Of a stretch of DNA of 64,000 nucleotides, positions 45,897 through 57,205 are shown one piece after another. The stretch lies in assembly GCF_050908995.1 (NCBI RefSeq), contig NC_135130.1:2287001-2351000 (forward strand), read 5' to 3'. The position numbers and the translations under genes were made by a program. The stretch is from Andrena cerasifolii. Taxonomy: Eukaryota > Arthropoda > Insecta > Hymenoptera > Andrenidae. The notes beneath the pieces are model-generated. The model did not search any database. It had not been told where the DNA came from and saw nothing but the letters and a program-made list of their open reading frames with translations. Each line of letters begins with the position of its first letter. The first letter of the stretch is position 1.

Positions 45897-46559
45897 TAGG
45901 GTGAATTATTTTCAACCTGTGATTTATTTTGCTATCACCCCCTAATATGGTTCCATTTGATAAAAAAATAGTCTGTGAAAAAGGGTGCCTGCCGACCAGG
46001 CCTTAAAATTTAGAATACATCAATGGTTTGGATGGTACAGAATTTCTCAAAAATGGTAAGCCCTATTGAATTTTTGTTCAAATAACATTGAAAGAGCATT
46101 CAATTTTCTACAATTATTGTATATACAATTTTTTCGTGCTTCCAACCATTTTTTAAATAATTGCGTTTGAATATAGCGAGATCGGCACTGCGCGGGAATA
46201 GACAGTTACGTTGTGCAGGTGGTACGCCCAAGGCGCGGACCTCTCTATATTCAAATGCTATTATCTAAAAAATGGTAGGAAGTATGAAAAAAAATATATA
46301 TACAATATTTGTAGAAAATTGAATGCTCTTTCAATATTATTTGAACAAAATTTCGATAGGGCTTACCATTTTTGAAAAATTCTTTAAATCCAAACTATTG
46401 ATGAATTCTGAACTTTAAGGCCTGGTCGGCACCCTTTCCTGTTGTCCGATTGCAATAAACTCTTTCAGGGACTATTTTTTTATCAACAGGCATGCTCTAA
46501 GGGGTGAGAACAAAGCAATACAAAAAAAATTTCGATACTTATAAATAAGGGCCACCCTA
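45897..46559. mobile_element. foldback element with 9-bp TSD ATCCACTAT, 663 bp
   Basis: The termini are TAGGGTGAATTATTTTC and GGGCCACCCTA. The direct repeat ATCCACTAT flanks the element exactly (45888-45896 and 46560-46568); because TA follows on both sides the true duplication could be 8-11 bp. The arms are inverted over most of their length, with some large differences, for example GACCAGGCCTTAAA and TTTAAGGCCTGGTC, and CAATTTTCTACAA and its complement. The GC-rich centre (46175-46240) is unpaired. A 9-bp duplication points to a Mutator-like element; hAT (8 bp) is the alternative. There is no coding capacity. Confidence 0.85.
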
Positions 46560-46568
46560 ATCCACTAT

Positions 46569-48455
46569 TATTGGTCGACTAGTAGCCGTCTAGCCTGTGA
46601 ACTGTGACTGATGACTTAATTCATCACTTAAAAATGCTTTCATATTAAACAAGGTACCTCGACTTATCATTTAACTTCATTAATCGTGTCAGCAAACTCA
46701 ATAATTGTTAGAAATCTCACCAGTAGCTCTCTCAGGATTTAACCTTGGGGGGAGCCGAGTTGAACGGATAAAAATATTTTTAATGCAAATACAACAAAAT
46801 TTCATTGGGTGGCCATAAAAATTTATTTCAAGAATAAAATCCATTTTTTTTTATTTTTACAAAATTCTTAAACAACTTCAGTCGTGGATACATTAATCTC
46901 CTTTTTCCTCTTTATTTGGGGGTTCCAGGGCCCTTTGCGCAAATTTTCATTGATTCATCTTAGCCACTGATGCACAAGTAATAGCCTAACTCCGAAACAC
47001 TCGCGTCCCTGAAAGTACAGCGACCTCTTTCCAGTACGTTTTTGGCGCGCTTTCTCTAGGGAGCGAGTGTAATGGCGCCCCATGTTCGGTAGTGGATCGA
47101 ACTTTGGCTACGACATGGACTTCCTCCCAACTCCTGTATCCTCCATCGAACCGCGTCCAGGTGTCCAAGAACCGTTAAACTAATTTATATCTTACCCTTC
47201 GGAAATTCCTAGGTTTATGACACGTTTACTTGGTATTAAGGAAGGGAGGAGCCAGAACTCTAAATTCCGAGTAATAAACTTCAACTTTCCCTCCTTAGGG
47301 TATTCCTCACTTGTGAAGAGCACGCTCGTATTTTACACTCGGAACTTCCAATTCTAAAGCAGCAGAAGGTTCGAGACTGACAAGCCCTGTCAGTTGTTAG
47401 GGTTAGCAGAAATACTTTTTTTTATATAACCGTTTAAATAATTTTAAATAAGACTTTTTCTACGAGTATAAAAAATACTCGTTATGGCAACTGCAAAATG
47501 GAAAACTTGTTGTAAGCAAAGGGTTCATTTATGTAATGTTTGAAGCATCAAAGAATGGCAGAAAATAATTATCCCTCTTTGAAAGACGGTTTCACGGGAA
47601 ATATATATAAAAAATAATAATTGCATAGTATTCCAAAACGAAACTTTCTGCAATTCAGAAACGTTCGAAAAGTATCAGAATTTTCATTTGAATGGCGCCC
47701 TTTTATGGAGAAAATAAGTTCATTTCACAAAACGATGTTAAATAACTCCCCATGTTAAAAGTGAAATGCACAGCGTAACAACAGTTCCATTTCCCAGGAA
47801 CTTAGGATAATAAATAACACACAATAACAGCACGAGTTTCATTGATATTTGTTTCCGTGAAACGTTTCTCCTAAAAGGGAATTTATTCGTCTGAAAAATA
47901 TCAATATTTCCAGGAAAAGAATGTCAAAGTCCAGCTGTATACAAAATAGGATAAAAGGCTGCTTTGTCAGAAAAATGGCAATAAATCCAAAAAGCGTCCC
48001 ACTCATTCCACTCATCATATTCCAAAGGCTACGACTGTAAACCGATAATTAAAATTAAATTCGGGGGTATGAAACGCGAAGTTCCAAGCAAGGACGCTGA
48101 ACAGATTTTCCAGATGGAAATCCACTATGTGGTACCAACGAGACCGTCGGGGTGAACAGATTTTGCGGCGATTCAAAGAAAGTGAAGTAGCGCATGTGAC
48201 TCTTTGACCTCGTACGTTTCGCGCTTTACGCTGATTTATATGCTTAAGTGTCCAGGTGAATAGCAGATGCATGCTAGCGGACAGAGTTCGAAGGACTTGC
48301 GTTTCTGCAGTGGTAAGTACCTAGTGCAGAGATCGCGTTACATGTCTCACTGGAACATATTTCGACTGACACTGGAAGAATGTTTTTGTAAATAGGTAAG
48401 CGTACAAAATTCAGACGAACCCACTCTGAATTTGCGAAAAGTTGAGTTAAGGGTA
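46569..48455. other. spacer, nothing firmly recognised
   Basis: GGGGGGAGCCGAGTTGAACGG at 46748 is loosely similar to the end of TTAA element C and may be a fragment of that family. 46985-47400 and 48015-48460 are GC-balanced with overlapping short frames and no signature. Confidence 0.4.
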
Positions 48456-48478
48456 CTAACAAGAAGAGTTTCCCAGAT

Positions 48479-48793
48479 GTTCGCCTCCGATTGCTTTGAT
48501 TTTTGGATATGTTTTAGAGGACCGAAAAATAAGATATAAATATTTTTTAGAGCAGCTCGTTTTCATATTTAGGGGGTGAAACCACCCCTCAAAGGTTTTC
48601 AGTTGTTCGTCTCCGATTGTTTTGGTTTTTGGATATGTTTTAGAGGACCGAAAAATAAGATGTACATATTTTTTATAGCGACCTGTTTTCATATTTAGGG
48701 GGTGAAACCACCCCTCAAAGGTTTTCAGGTGTTCGTCTCCGATTGCTTTGGTTTTTGGATATGTTTTAGAGGACAGAAAAATAAGAAACAGGT
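48479..48793. repeat. 126-bp tandem repeat (about 2.5 units)
   Basis: The units start at 48479, 48605 and 48731. Each runs GTTCG(C/T)CTCCGATTG through TTTTGGATATGTTTTAGAGG to CCACCCCTCAAAGGTTTTCA. The third unit is cut by the LTR-like insert. Confidence 0.93.
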
Positions 48794-49198
48794 TGTCACG
48801 TCCTGGGTTGCCGGACCGTTCCGGAAGGGAAGGGGGGAGAGAGAGTTCTTGCCCCGTCGCCTCCAACTTACCGGTCGCGCCCTAAGGCCGGCCGGTTACG
48901 CCGCAATGGAGTAACTCTGCGCGGGGGGGTGGATTGGCTTTGTCAGGATTGAGGAGGAAAAGAAGAGAGGGTAGGTGCGTTTTCTTCGTCTGGGGACCGT
49001 TAGCCAGACTCATCAGTAGGGCTATAGCTGACGGCCCCTGCCCTAGACACACACGGGGACACAAGAGGACATAATTTGGAACTTGTATATATATATATAT
49101 GAAATGAGATTGGGAATTAGGACCAGCGATAAGATTAGACCGCTGGTGGCGCTTGCCGACACTAAGTCGCGAAACCGTTGTGGGACCGGGACGTCACA
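48794..49198. mobile_element. possible solo LTR, 405 bp, inside the foldback
   Basis: The block starts TGTCACGTCCTGGGTTGC and ends CCGGGACGTCACA, TG...CA ends that are nearly inverted. The flanking foldback sequence is contiguous when the block is removed (AATAAGAAACAGG joins GTCTTTTTATTTTGG, as in the complementary right arm), which proves an insertion. The duplication is imperfect (AGGT/AGTG, or CAGGT/CAAGT). It is GC-rich with a (TA)n run at 49087-49100. Orientation is unknown. Confidence 0.55.
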
Positions 49199-49449
49199 AG
49201 TGTCTTTTTATTTTGGCCTGTTTGGATGTTTACGGGATGAAACCACCCCTCAAAGTTCATAAGGAGTACAAAGTTGTGTCGAGTAAAACTTCATATGAAA
49301 AAACATATCCAAAAATCCATCTTCATCCGCTAAACATGCAAACAGGCCAAAATAAAAAGACCCCTGTTTCTTATTTTTTTGGCCCTCTAAAACATATAAA
49401 AAAAATCAAAGCAGTGGGAGACAGACACCTGGAAAACTCTCCTTGTAAG

Positions 49450-51175
49450 TTGGTAGTATTTGTAAGTGAAGTATTTCTTTTTTTTATTAATTACAAAGAA
49501 ATACATTGAAGCTGAGACTTGTCCTTTGACACAAATTTTATTAATATCATGAGCTTTAAAAAAATCATGTTTGTTTAGTTATATATGACGCTGCAGAAAG
49601 GGGCTTTTTAAAAAAGTTTCTTTTCTTTTGCAGTAATAACTAAAAAGCAGAGGCCTGAATCTAAATTGAAGTTAATAAGCACTTTTATTCTTTATGAAAA
49701 TAAATTAAAACCTTATCATCGTCTAACGAAAAACGCACTTATTAAAAATTAATATTTCGTAGCTGTCATTTTCTTAATTTTCTTCTTTTATGGGTTCAAT
49801 GCGAAACCAGAGGTATTCTGAAGTAGAATTTACAAGCAGGTGACTGAATTTTGTTCCATTTCGTCAAAATAGCTGCAAAACAAAATAAACATTTTTAAAA
49901 AGCCTCTTTCTTTAATGATCCATCTGTAGCCTCATTTATAATGCACAGTTTTGGCGCAAGCAACAGTTTTTTTTTAAATTAAGATGTTAATAAACATTGT
50001 ATTAAAGAACATTCCTCAGCTTGATTTTATTTCTTTGTAAATAATTGAAACAGAAATGCTTAATTTTCGACAAAAACGACTGCCTACTTAAATAAGAAAA
50101 TTAATCAGATTTTCTATTGAGTTCATTATTTAAAATAAAAAAAATTGCTAAACGAAACCTATGATTTTGTTGCGTCCAGGGTGGGCACCTCCCCTTAATG
50201 TAACATTGTGAAATTAAACAGTAACCATGGTATTTGAAAAGTGCAACTTCAAAGATTATTGCAAACCTTTTTCATTAAATTATATTATTGCAGTTTGTGT
50301 ATCATTTGTAAGACGTCATTAGGTATTATTTGTTGACTGTGAAAATACTTTGTGCGATTATCGCCATTTATTACTGAATGTAGAATGTGAAATGTCCGCA
50401 TCAAACCTTTTGAAATCTATCCACGATTGTGTAAACCATTTAAACTTTCAAAGGGACGTCAAATGCGCGTGTAAATGCAAATGCGAATATCTGTAGCGAA
50501 CCCCGTGGCGGTATTTTTTGGGTACAACTAATATTCAGGCGTAAAACGTTCATTTATATATTCGCGTGCTTCGTCCAGCGACTATTTGAATATTGATTTC
50601 TGTTATACATAAATTTAAAAGCGGGCGCCCATCATGCATGCCATCGAAATTCGTTAAGATTATTTCCAATTTTTCGAAAGCCCGACAAGCGTGCATTTTA
50701 ATGTAATCAATAAACACCCCGAAACAGCTGAAAAACCTGAATTGGAATTTCCATAAATCGTACACCTACATAATGCAATACGTGTGTTGTATCTTTTACG
50801 AAAACCAGAATTTTTAGCAATCCATAAAAGTTATTTGTACCGAGCTGTTGGCTCAATGGATCACACTTTTGGAATTGAAAGACAGTTGTTTTGCGAGTCC
50901 TCTTTGCCAACGATTGCTACATGAGTTATTCTGTTCTCTTGCGTAGTGGCAGGCTAAATTTGGAATTTTTATTTGTGAGGATATCTGATAAATTCGGTTA
51001 AAATACTAAATTACTTGAAACAGTGAATCTCAAATTAATATCGACAAATAAGGAACAAACTACTTTTACAGGAGTACGAAACTCGATGAAGAAACGTGTC
51101 AAAGTGCTCATCAAAATGTAAGAAGACACTTCGTACACCTGCTAAGATAAAACAAAATTTTCTATGAATTGTTTA
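49450..51175. other. AT-rich spacer and candidate regulatory block 50390-50920
   Basis: 49450-50390 is AT-rich with nothing recognised. 50390-50920 is more balanced and dense in developmental-type binding words: AATGCGCGTGTAAATGC, GTAATCAATAAACACC (Hox/forkhead-like) and GGAATTTCC (Rel-like). The frames of 67-71 codons here have no family signature. This is a texture-based guess at a conserved non-coding element. Confidence 0.35.
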
Positions 51176-51692
51176 CTAACAAGGGATTATAGTTCTCGAA
51201 AAAAAAATTGACAAGTATTTTTTTCATCCGCAAATGCCCATATCTAGCCTGTGAAATCAGCCCTCAAAGTTGGGGGTGAAAAACACGTTTGCCCCAGTAT
51301 CTCGGAAACTATGCACTGTAACGAAAAATCTTTTAGACAAAAATAATGCGTTTCTTTATAACAAATTCAGCCACCCCATCGGATTCGTAATACGTTAATT
51401 TGTTTAAACAAAATACTAAAAAGTATTAATTTTCCACACAATCTGATTACGTGGCTGAATTTGTCATAAAAAAATACATCACTTTTGTCTAAAAGATTTT
51501 TCTCTGTAGTGCATAGTTTCCGAGATATTCGGAGGAACGTGTTTTTCACCCCCAACTTTGAGACCCGAATTTATCCCCCAGAAATGGACGTTTGCCAATA
51601 AAAAAAATACACGTGAAATATTTTTTCGTGAGTTATAATCTACCTAAGCCTCGTCAAAATCGGCGTGTAAGGGTTGAATCATCCCTTGTAAG
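51176..51692. mobile_element. CTAACAAGG-family foldback, copy 3 (517 bp)
   Basis: The left end is CTAACAAGGGATTATAG and the right end AATCATCCCTTGTAAG. The arms share CAAAGTTGGGGGTGAAAAAC and its complement, GCATAGTTTCCGAGATA-type words, and TGTCTAAAAGATTTTTC and its near complement. The central region around GGATTCGTAATACG is asymmetric. The termini tie it to 13450-13880 and 48456-49449, while its internal sequence is largely different. No TSD was seen. Confidence 0.8.
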
Positions 51693-52159
51693 CCACTTCT
51701 CCCTATTTTGCTCAGGTAAACTAGCTACTGAACATTTTATCATCGCATCAAACTGACAATCTGTTTCATTGTTGAATGATTTCTTTTCAACGGAAAATGA
51801 GTCACGAATTTCTGGCTATATAGCCGGTAAATGTCTGGAATTGAGCGCGACTGTTACTCGCAGGCCTGTAAGTAGTTTATGGCGCTGTTTGTCGAAGTCC
51901 AGGCCAATGTACTGTGTACATGCTTCCATTCAAATTATGCAGGCTTCCCGAAATCAAGCCGGATTTGCGAAGCAGCCTCAGCGATATTACGGCACTTGTT
52001 TCGAAAATAATTATGTTGGACAAACGATTATAATCTTCGTGAATATTAAATTCCCTCGAGAGCTCTCTTCAAACGATACAATACAAGCAAAATTATTTGA
52101 TTTTCATCGTTGATGCGCCTGTTTAAAAGCATTTAAAAACACAAAATTGTGTATGAATT
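51693..52159. other. spacer
   Basis: The 114-codon plus-strand frame at 51769-52113 spans this stretch. It shows no recognisable domain and has mixed composition, so I leave it unassigned. Confidence 0.3.
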
Positions 52160-52920
52160 TAAGTAACAATGCGAAGCTCCGTGAGAAATCGTTGGCAATT
52201 GGCTGCGCGTTGAAAATTCTGCGTACAAATTTCCCTTGAAATTGCTCGTAATCTCTAAGTTTTGACAATAGTGGGCCAAGGTTTCCTCTGTGGGGGCAAG
52301 AAAACGGCTATTAAAGTCTTAAGGGAGCCTCAAATAATAGGCGCCATTAATAAATAGCCGTGGAGTTTAATCAGCAACGCCTCTGTTACAAGGAAATGGA
52401 TCATTGCTTAATTACTCCTCGGTATGAAAGCGCGCTGATGCTCCGGACAAGAGGACCTTTGGGCGGAAACATAATAACAGCTCCACACTGAAACGCCACC
52501 GAAAGGATGGGCGCTTTAATTATCGAGCAAATTTCATCCCCCCGGATGCTGAGAAATCAGAATATTCTGAATTTTGCGCGGCTCAAAATATCAGGTATCT
52601 TAATTCTAAAAGTGTCTGCGAGATTAGTCCCAGCATTGGCGCGGGTGCTCGCGAGTTCCATTCACAGCTGCAAGTTGGAGCAATGAGATGATTTGGGCAT
52701 GTTCTTCTGAACCAGGATTACAAATAGTCCTCGAAATGGGGGTAGAGTAGTCGGGGACAAATAGGACAGATGCAAATGTTAGCGTTGATTGGGTAACTAC
52801 GCTAGGCCCAACTCCAAATGGCCGCCGGCGGCCATTTTGTCGACCGCGATTGACGTCACAAACGATCCCCTCTTCTGCAGTTTGGTTGCGCGCCTTGACC
52901 ATTTTCATATGCATAGACGG
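52160..52920. other. candidate conserved non-coding block
   Basis: This is balanced-GC DNA containing homeodomain-type sites (GGCGCCATTAATAAATAG, GCTTTAATTATCGAGC, TGCTTAATTACTCC) and no splice structure. The 52624-52914 minus-strand frame of 96 codons has no recognised family. The block may be an enhancer of a gene outside the window; conservation in relatives would be decisive. Confidence 0.35.
52816..52837. repeat. perfect 22-bp GC-rich palindrome
   Basis: AAATGGCCGCC followed by its exact reverse complement. It could be a dimeric protein-binding site or a cruciform. The flank CGATTGACGTCACAAACG contains a CRE-like TGACGTCA. Confidence 0.9.
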
Positions 52921-54440
52921 GCGTGTTTAGACATCTAAAAATGTTTGTCACTGTGGAGAAGCTTTTATTCCCTTTTGTACTTCCAATCAAACCTATTTGC
53001 CTTCCTCTTTCACTCGTCGATTCGCTGTCTCCCTTTTCCCCGCAAATGTTCGTCTCGTTAGTCTCACGGGTCTATTTTTTTTTCTTACTGTTTGCGTGTT
53101 CTGTCTTTAAAACAAACAGCGGGATAAAGCAAACACGGAGCAAACGCAGAGCAAAGAGACACGTTTTAGGGTTTACATCTGGATAGCCATGAGCAATCAG
53201 TTCAGCTTAGGCCTACAGTGGTATTTGGCTCCTTTGGAAGGTAATTTATAAATTTAAAAAAAAATGAATAGGTACCTATGTTTTATAAAATGTATTTTGT
53301 TATAATTGAAATTAAGGTTTTTTAGCATTCAGTGACGCGGTCTTTTGTGAAAATAATTTGCTTTTGAGGGAATCTTTTTAGTTTTGTGTAGGTTTCCAAA
53401 AAAGCATTGTTTTGAATAGGAGAACTTATCATATTCAGGTTAAGTTCAACATTATGGCCATTCTCTTATACAGCCTTGGATACAGAAATTTTCTACTTTA
53501 AATCTAGTGTCTCGTTTTATCCTCCTATTGTTTATAAATTCTCATTTTTTAGTTCACCTTCTCTCCTTCACTAACAAACAAAAATAAAATTCTATAGCAC
53601 CATCAAAATTTGTTTCTCTTCGTGGCCAACAAGAAATCATTCTTGTCTTTTTCACTAGCAAAAATTCTACAGAGACAAATTCTCCACCTCCACGTGACTG
53701 TAAACTTAAAACCCTCGTCTTCCTTATATTCGTGTTAAATAAGAAGTAGTTCACAGGTTGACAATTAAAGAATCGTTGTAGAAAACACTGTAAGTGCCAA
53801 AATTAAAAAAAAAGTTTTAAGAAAACATGTTCTACCTGCCAATGGTAATACTATACCTAGTATATAATTTTAATGCGATATCCCTTTGTAAGTAAGTTAC
53901 CAATAGTGCTAAACGATGGTACTGCACATAATGCCACTTCTGTAGAAACCAATGAAAAAGCCTAGGGACAAACAGGATTGACACCTACAGTGCTTGCAAA
54001 TTTAAATGAATGGCACATTCAGGGTTTTCTACATACAATTTTTTGTCATGAATTTGAACTACACTAATGCAAAAAAATAGACATTTTTGTGATGCATTTG
54101 TGTTATCGTACACTTAAGCATATTTAGCAACCAAAACAAATGAAATTTCGTAAATAATTTAAAGCCAGGGAAGTTTTTTCTCTCCTCTGAAAACTGTGAT
54201 TTTTGGCACCTACAGTGTTTTCTGCAAGGACTCTTCAATTCTATTTAACCTCTTCAGAAACAACTTACTTAAGTTTTAAATAAACTTAATTTTGCACACT
54301 TATTACAACCTTAGTGAGCATACTTCTATGTTATACCTACATTCTAAGACATATAATATTTAGAACAATTTAAAAGCTAACTAAAGAGATTAATAAATTT
54401 TCATTCGTTGACTGCAATAAGGGATGAGTTTCTGATTTGC
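52921..54440. other. AT-rich spacer
   Basis: There are pyrimidine-rich stretches (53000-53100, 53540-53700) with short frames on both strands. The word GTTTTCTGCAAGGACTC at 54219 and TTGTAGAAAACACTGTAAGTG at 53776 are partly complementary. Nothing is firmly recognised. Confidence 0.4.
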
Positions 54441-54900
54441 AGCGAACAATTTGCACGCCGCCTGGCTGATATTTAACGCGTCCCTCGAAGTCAACAGCAA
54501 TCTCCTCGAAGGTAAACAATCATTTTCCCATTTTTTCGCGCCCCGTTCGTGGCGCTCTTTTTTCCAACCCCCGCTCGAATGTAACACACGATATCGGGCG
54601 CGAAGTTTGTTTCCACGTATTGACAATTAGTCGATCGATCCTTCATTTTTCACATCGTGTAATCGATCATTGTTCAATTTACTTGACGATCCCGCAGCGG
54701 GAGGATGGAGAAAAAAGCCGGAAATGTGCATCCATCATGGATCCATTGGAAAACTGTCGACGAGAGGTGCACGCGTCAACCGTAAACAATTTTGACGCCT
54801 GAGAAATGGGCCAGATGCAGCATCTGTATCGCGTTGTATCATTGGGAAAACAACGTGAATACATGATTCGCATAAAAAATTGAGCTTCCGCCATGGTATC
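54441..54900. other. candidate conserved non-coding block
   Basis: This is a GC-balanced block with forkhead-like GGTAAACAATCA and CGTAAACAATTT, homeodomain-like GACAATTAGTCGATCGATC and a CAGATGCAGCATCTG E-box palindrome. Frames of 60-78 codons overlap on both strands, so none is credible. Confidence 0.35.
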
Positions 54901-55547
54901 CCAAAGAGCATGTAAGTGAATGTGGCTTATTGATGGTGTTCTGAAAATGAAGATGGATTTCTTATTGTGATATACAGTTACTTATATTTTCTGTATATGG
55001 TAGAATATTGGGAAATGTTTAAAAACTCTTTGAATTCGGGGAAAGAAGCAGCGTGGACTATTTAATTATTGTTGACGTATACTTGCTGGCAGAGTTATAG
55101 CAAAGTCGTAAAGGAAGTTGAGGGATTCCTCCCCAATCGACGATAAATTCATATGAAAATTTGAGTGTTTTTTATTCGGAAACTGAGGAAATGAACCATT
55201 TCAAATTGAAAAGGTATCTTTTTTATACTTATGAACAAAAAAAACCATTAATAAGCAAAAAAATGTTCATCCAAAGAATTATTTAGACAATTGTCAGGCG
55301 CTTCATTTCTGCACAGCGTGCAGCATAGCTACTGTTCTATTTATCTGAAACGAAAAAGCCCAATATGACTTTTGTTCTCTAGAAAATGGCGCAGGTAATG
55401 AACCTCGATTCGCAGGAAAACCTGTACAATTGACAAAATAGCAGCAATTTGAAGAAAAATATCGATTCGTCAAAATGGAGATTTCATGGCTGAGGAATTC
55501 AGGTTGTCGGTTTCGGTTTGGTGAATTCAGGTTTCGGCAAAATCGCT
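54901..55547. other. AT-rich spacer
   Basis: Nothing is recognised. The minus-strand 89-codon frame (55303-55572) has no signature and runs into the mariner fragment from the opposite strand. Confidence 0.4.
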
Positions 55548-55739
55548 TCCTCTGATTACTTTCTATTTCCAAGATTCAAAATTCCACTGAAAGGGACTCG
55601 CTACGATGACATGCCAACCACGCAAACAGCAGTGACAAGGACACTCGAAGCGATTCCGAAAGCAGATCTGCAGAAATGTACCCCCACATTGGTTGGCCGT
55701 GCCCAGCGTCCTATTAATGCCGAAGGAACACATACTTGG
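55548..55739 (+). pseudogene. mariner transposase C-terminal fragment
   Basis: Within a longer open frame, the residues SDYFLFPRFKIPLKGTRYDD, then TRTLEAIPKADLQKC and INAEGTHT, match the tail of mariner transposases. It is the segment just after the third catalytic aspartate (PHSPDLAPSDYF-type motif), followed by the (K/R)G(K/T)R(F/Y)DD and C-terminal AxG(x)Y regions. The PHSPDLA part and everything upstream, including the HTH and first two catalytic residues, are missing, so it is a dead fragment. The frame continues to 55943 without further similarity. No mariner TIR was identified. Confidence 0.85.
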
Positions 55740-56636
55740 AAGCAAAATATTGTCAATTCCGTTATTTTTCAAACGCACTGTGCACATCCTTACATCTCTT
55801 TAACTGGCTTGCTCCAAAACTCGGAGTATGTTTACTTTAAAAGCTGCGTAAATTTACGAGTTCCATGTAGCTCTATAGGGCACTATGCACTGTCAAGTAT
55901 GCTTGGCGAGCATATTCATAGTAGGCTCATGCGGTTTGGCTGACACGCTGGTGGTCGCCCACTCACTCGCGCACATATTCGACGAGCCACATCATCAGTT
56001 CTGCTGAGAGCGTCACCAGCCCAGGATGAATTTTCCAAGTACTGTTGTCCTTCTGGGCAGCTATTGGTGCTTAGAATAGGAGATCCACTACAATGTTCAA
56101 CTTCTGCATTACAATGAAGATTATCGTAGGTATTTGAAGAAATGTAATTGGAAAAGTCAAACAAGGCAAGATCACCAACCCGGAAAATAGAAAAATGATG
56201 AAATTTTGAAGATATGTAGGAGATATATAGGAATGTTAGAAAAGACTTTAAAAAGGGTTGTAAGGCGCTTGCTGCAGGACGGTTCTGGGGTAGGTGCTGT
56301 GGGGTTCATCACAGTCCTCTCACCACAAGGCATAGCCTTTCCCACTCCGTGGCCAGATCCTCCAGGAACAGAGTCCCTATTCATTGGCAATACGGAGTCG
56401 GGCCGCTTGCCATTCCCATATTCTTTATCTTACTCTAAACAATCAATCATTCGGCACCCGGTAGCTGGGGGACCCAACGTGGTCACCAGCCATCCTCCGT
56501 CGCCAGGACTCTTTAGTCTCGCGTACTCTCTACAATCAGGACCCCACACAGGCTAAGTCCCTGCCATAAAATCCTCAAAGGCAGGCCAGCATGGGGTCAT
56601 CCGCCCTCGGCCGTCCTATGTTGACGCTATACTGAA
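55740..56636. other. mixed spacer
   Basis: The 116-codon plus-strand frame (56206-56556) is proline/glycine/serine-rich with no known domain. The region 56440-56640 is GC-rich and carries GAGTCCTGGCGACGGAGGAT on its minus strand. It may be a transposon fragment, but the family is not recognised. Confidence 0.3.
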
Positions 56637-56936
56637 TCCATCCTAAGAAAAACCCTAACGTCCATACCGTTTTGTGAGCGATCTGCGCAGCCCCCCACTA
56701 CTGTTTACGGGCCCGACGCAGGCGATTGTTCCTAGCGCTTTACCTGCCGGGTTCCCTGCTTCTCCAAGGGCGGGACGTGACCGATGTCAATGTCAACACT
56801 GCAGGTTGCGGAACGGCTGACAGAGAGGTAACAGGTGGTAAGACGGAGAAAAACGTAGGCGGTTAAGTGGGGAGTCGGACCAATCAGCGCGTCCTCAGAA
56901 TCATCCCTGCGCAAACGAGGTTTTTCTTAGGATGGA
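56637..56936. mobile_element. GC-rich TIR element, 300 bp
   Basis: TCCATCCTAAGAAAAACC on the left and GGTTTTTCTTAGGATGGA on the right give an 18-bp perfect inverted repeat. The interior is GC-rich (CCGCCC, GGGCGGGACGTGACC) and unlike the flanks. No TSD was found. It is probably a MITE. Confidence 0.7.
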
Positions 56937-56991
56937 ACAACTATAACAGGTATGTATTCCGCAACTCTTTTTGCTGCCCAAATTCATCCTA

Positions 56992-57190
56992 AGGGGTTGA
57001 CACCTGAAAATTTGGGTATTTTCCAATTTTATGTTATAACTCGCGAACTGTAAGAGATAGAAAAATGTTTTCAGGAATATTAATTTAATTAGGGCTAACA
57101 TTTGGTAATTTACAGTTCTTACAGCTCGCGAGTTATAACACAAAATCGAAAAATAGCCACATTTTCAGGAATCAATCTCACCACCATGGA
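56992..57190. repeat. foldback, ~200 bp
   Basis: The arms share GGGTATTTTCCAATTTTATG or its near complement, and GTTATAACTCGCGA(A/G)CTGTAAG or its complement. The spacer of about 60 bp is AT-rich. It is a small foldback element with no clear TSD. Confidence 0.8.
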
Positions 57191-57205
57191 GTGCAATACT
57201 CTGTA

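Larger units (their letters stand above)
48456..49449. mobile_element. CTAACAAGG-family foldback, copy 2, expanded and interrupted
   Basis: The left end is CTAACAAGAAGAGTTTCCCA and the right end GGAAAACTCTCCTTGTAAG. The left arm has been amplified to about 2.6 tandem copies of a 126-bp unit (GTTCGCCTCCGATT-type starts at 48479, 48605 and 48731), while the right arm has one, complementary, copy. An LTR-like insert (48794-49198) interrupts the left arm. The relationship to 13450-13880 is clear from the termini and from the CTCCGATTGCTTTGATTTTT and GGGGGTGAAAC words. Confidence 0.8.

Noticed and set aside
48015..49064. Frames of 60-136 codons around 48-49 kb
   Set aside because: The 136-codon frame is a translation of the 126-bp tandem repeat (recurring SSKTYPK peptides); the others lie in the LTR-like insert.
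56206..56556. 116-codon plus-strand frame
   Set aside because: Proline-rich, with an overlapping minus-strand frame and no recognisable domain; left unassigned rather than called a gene.
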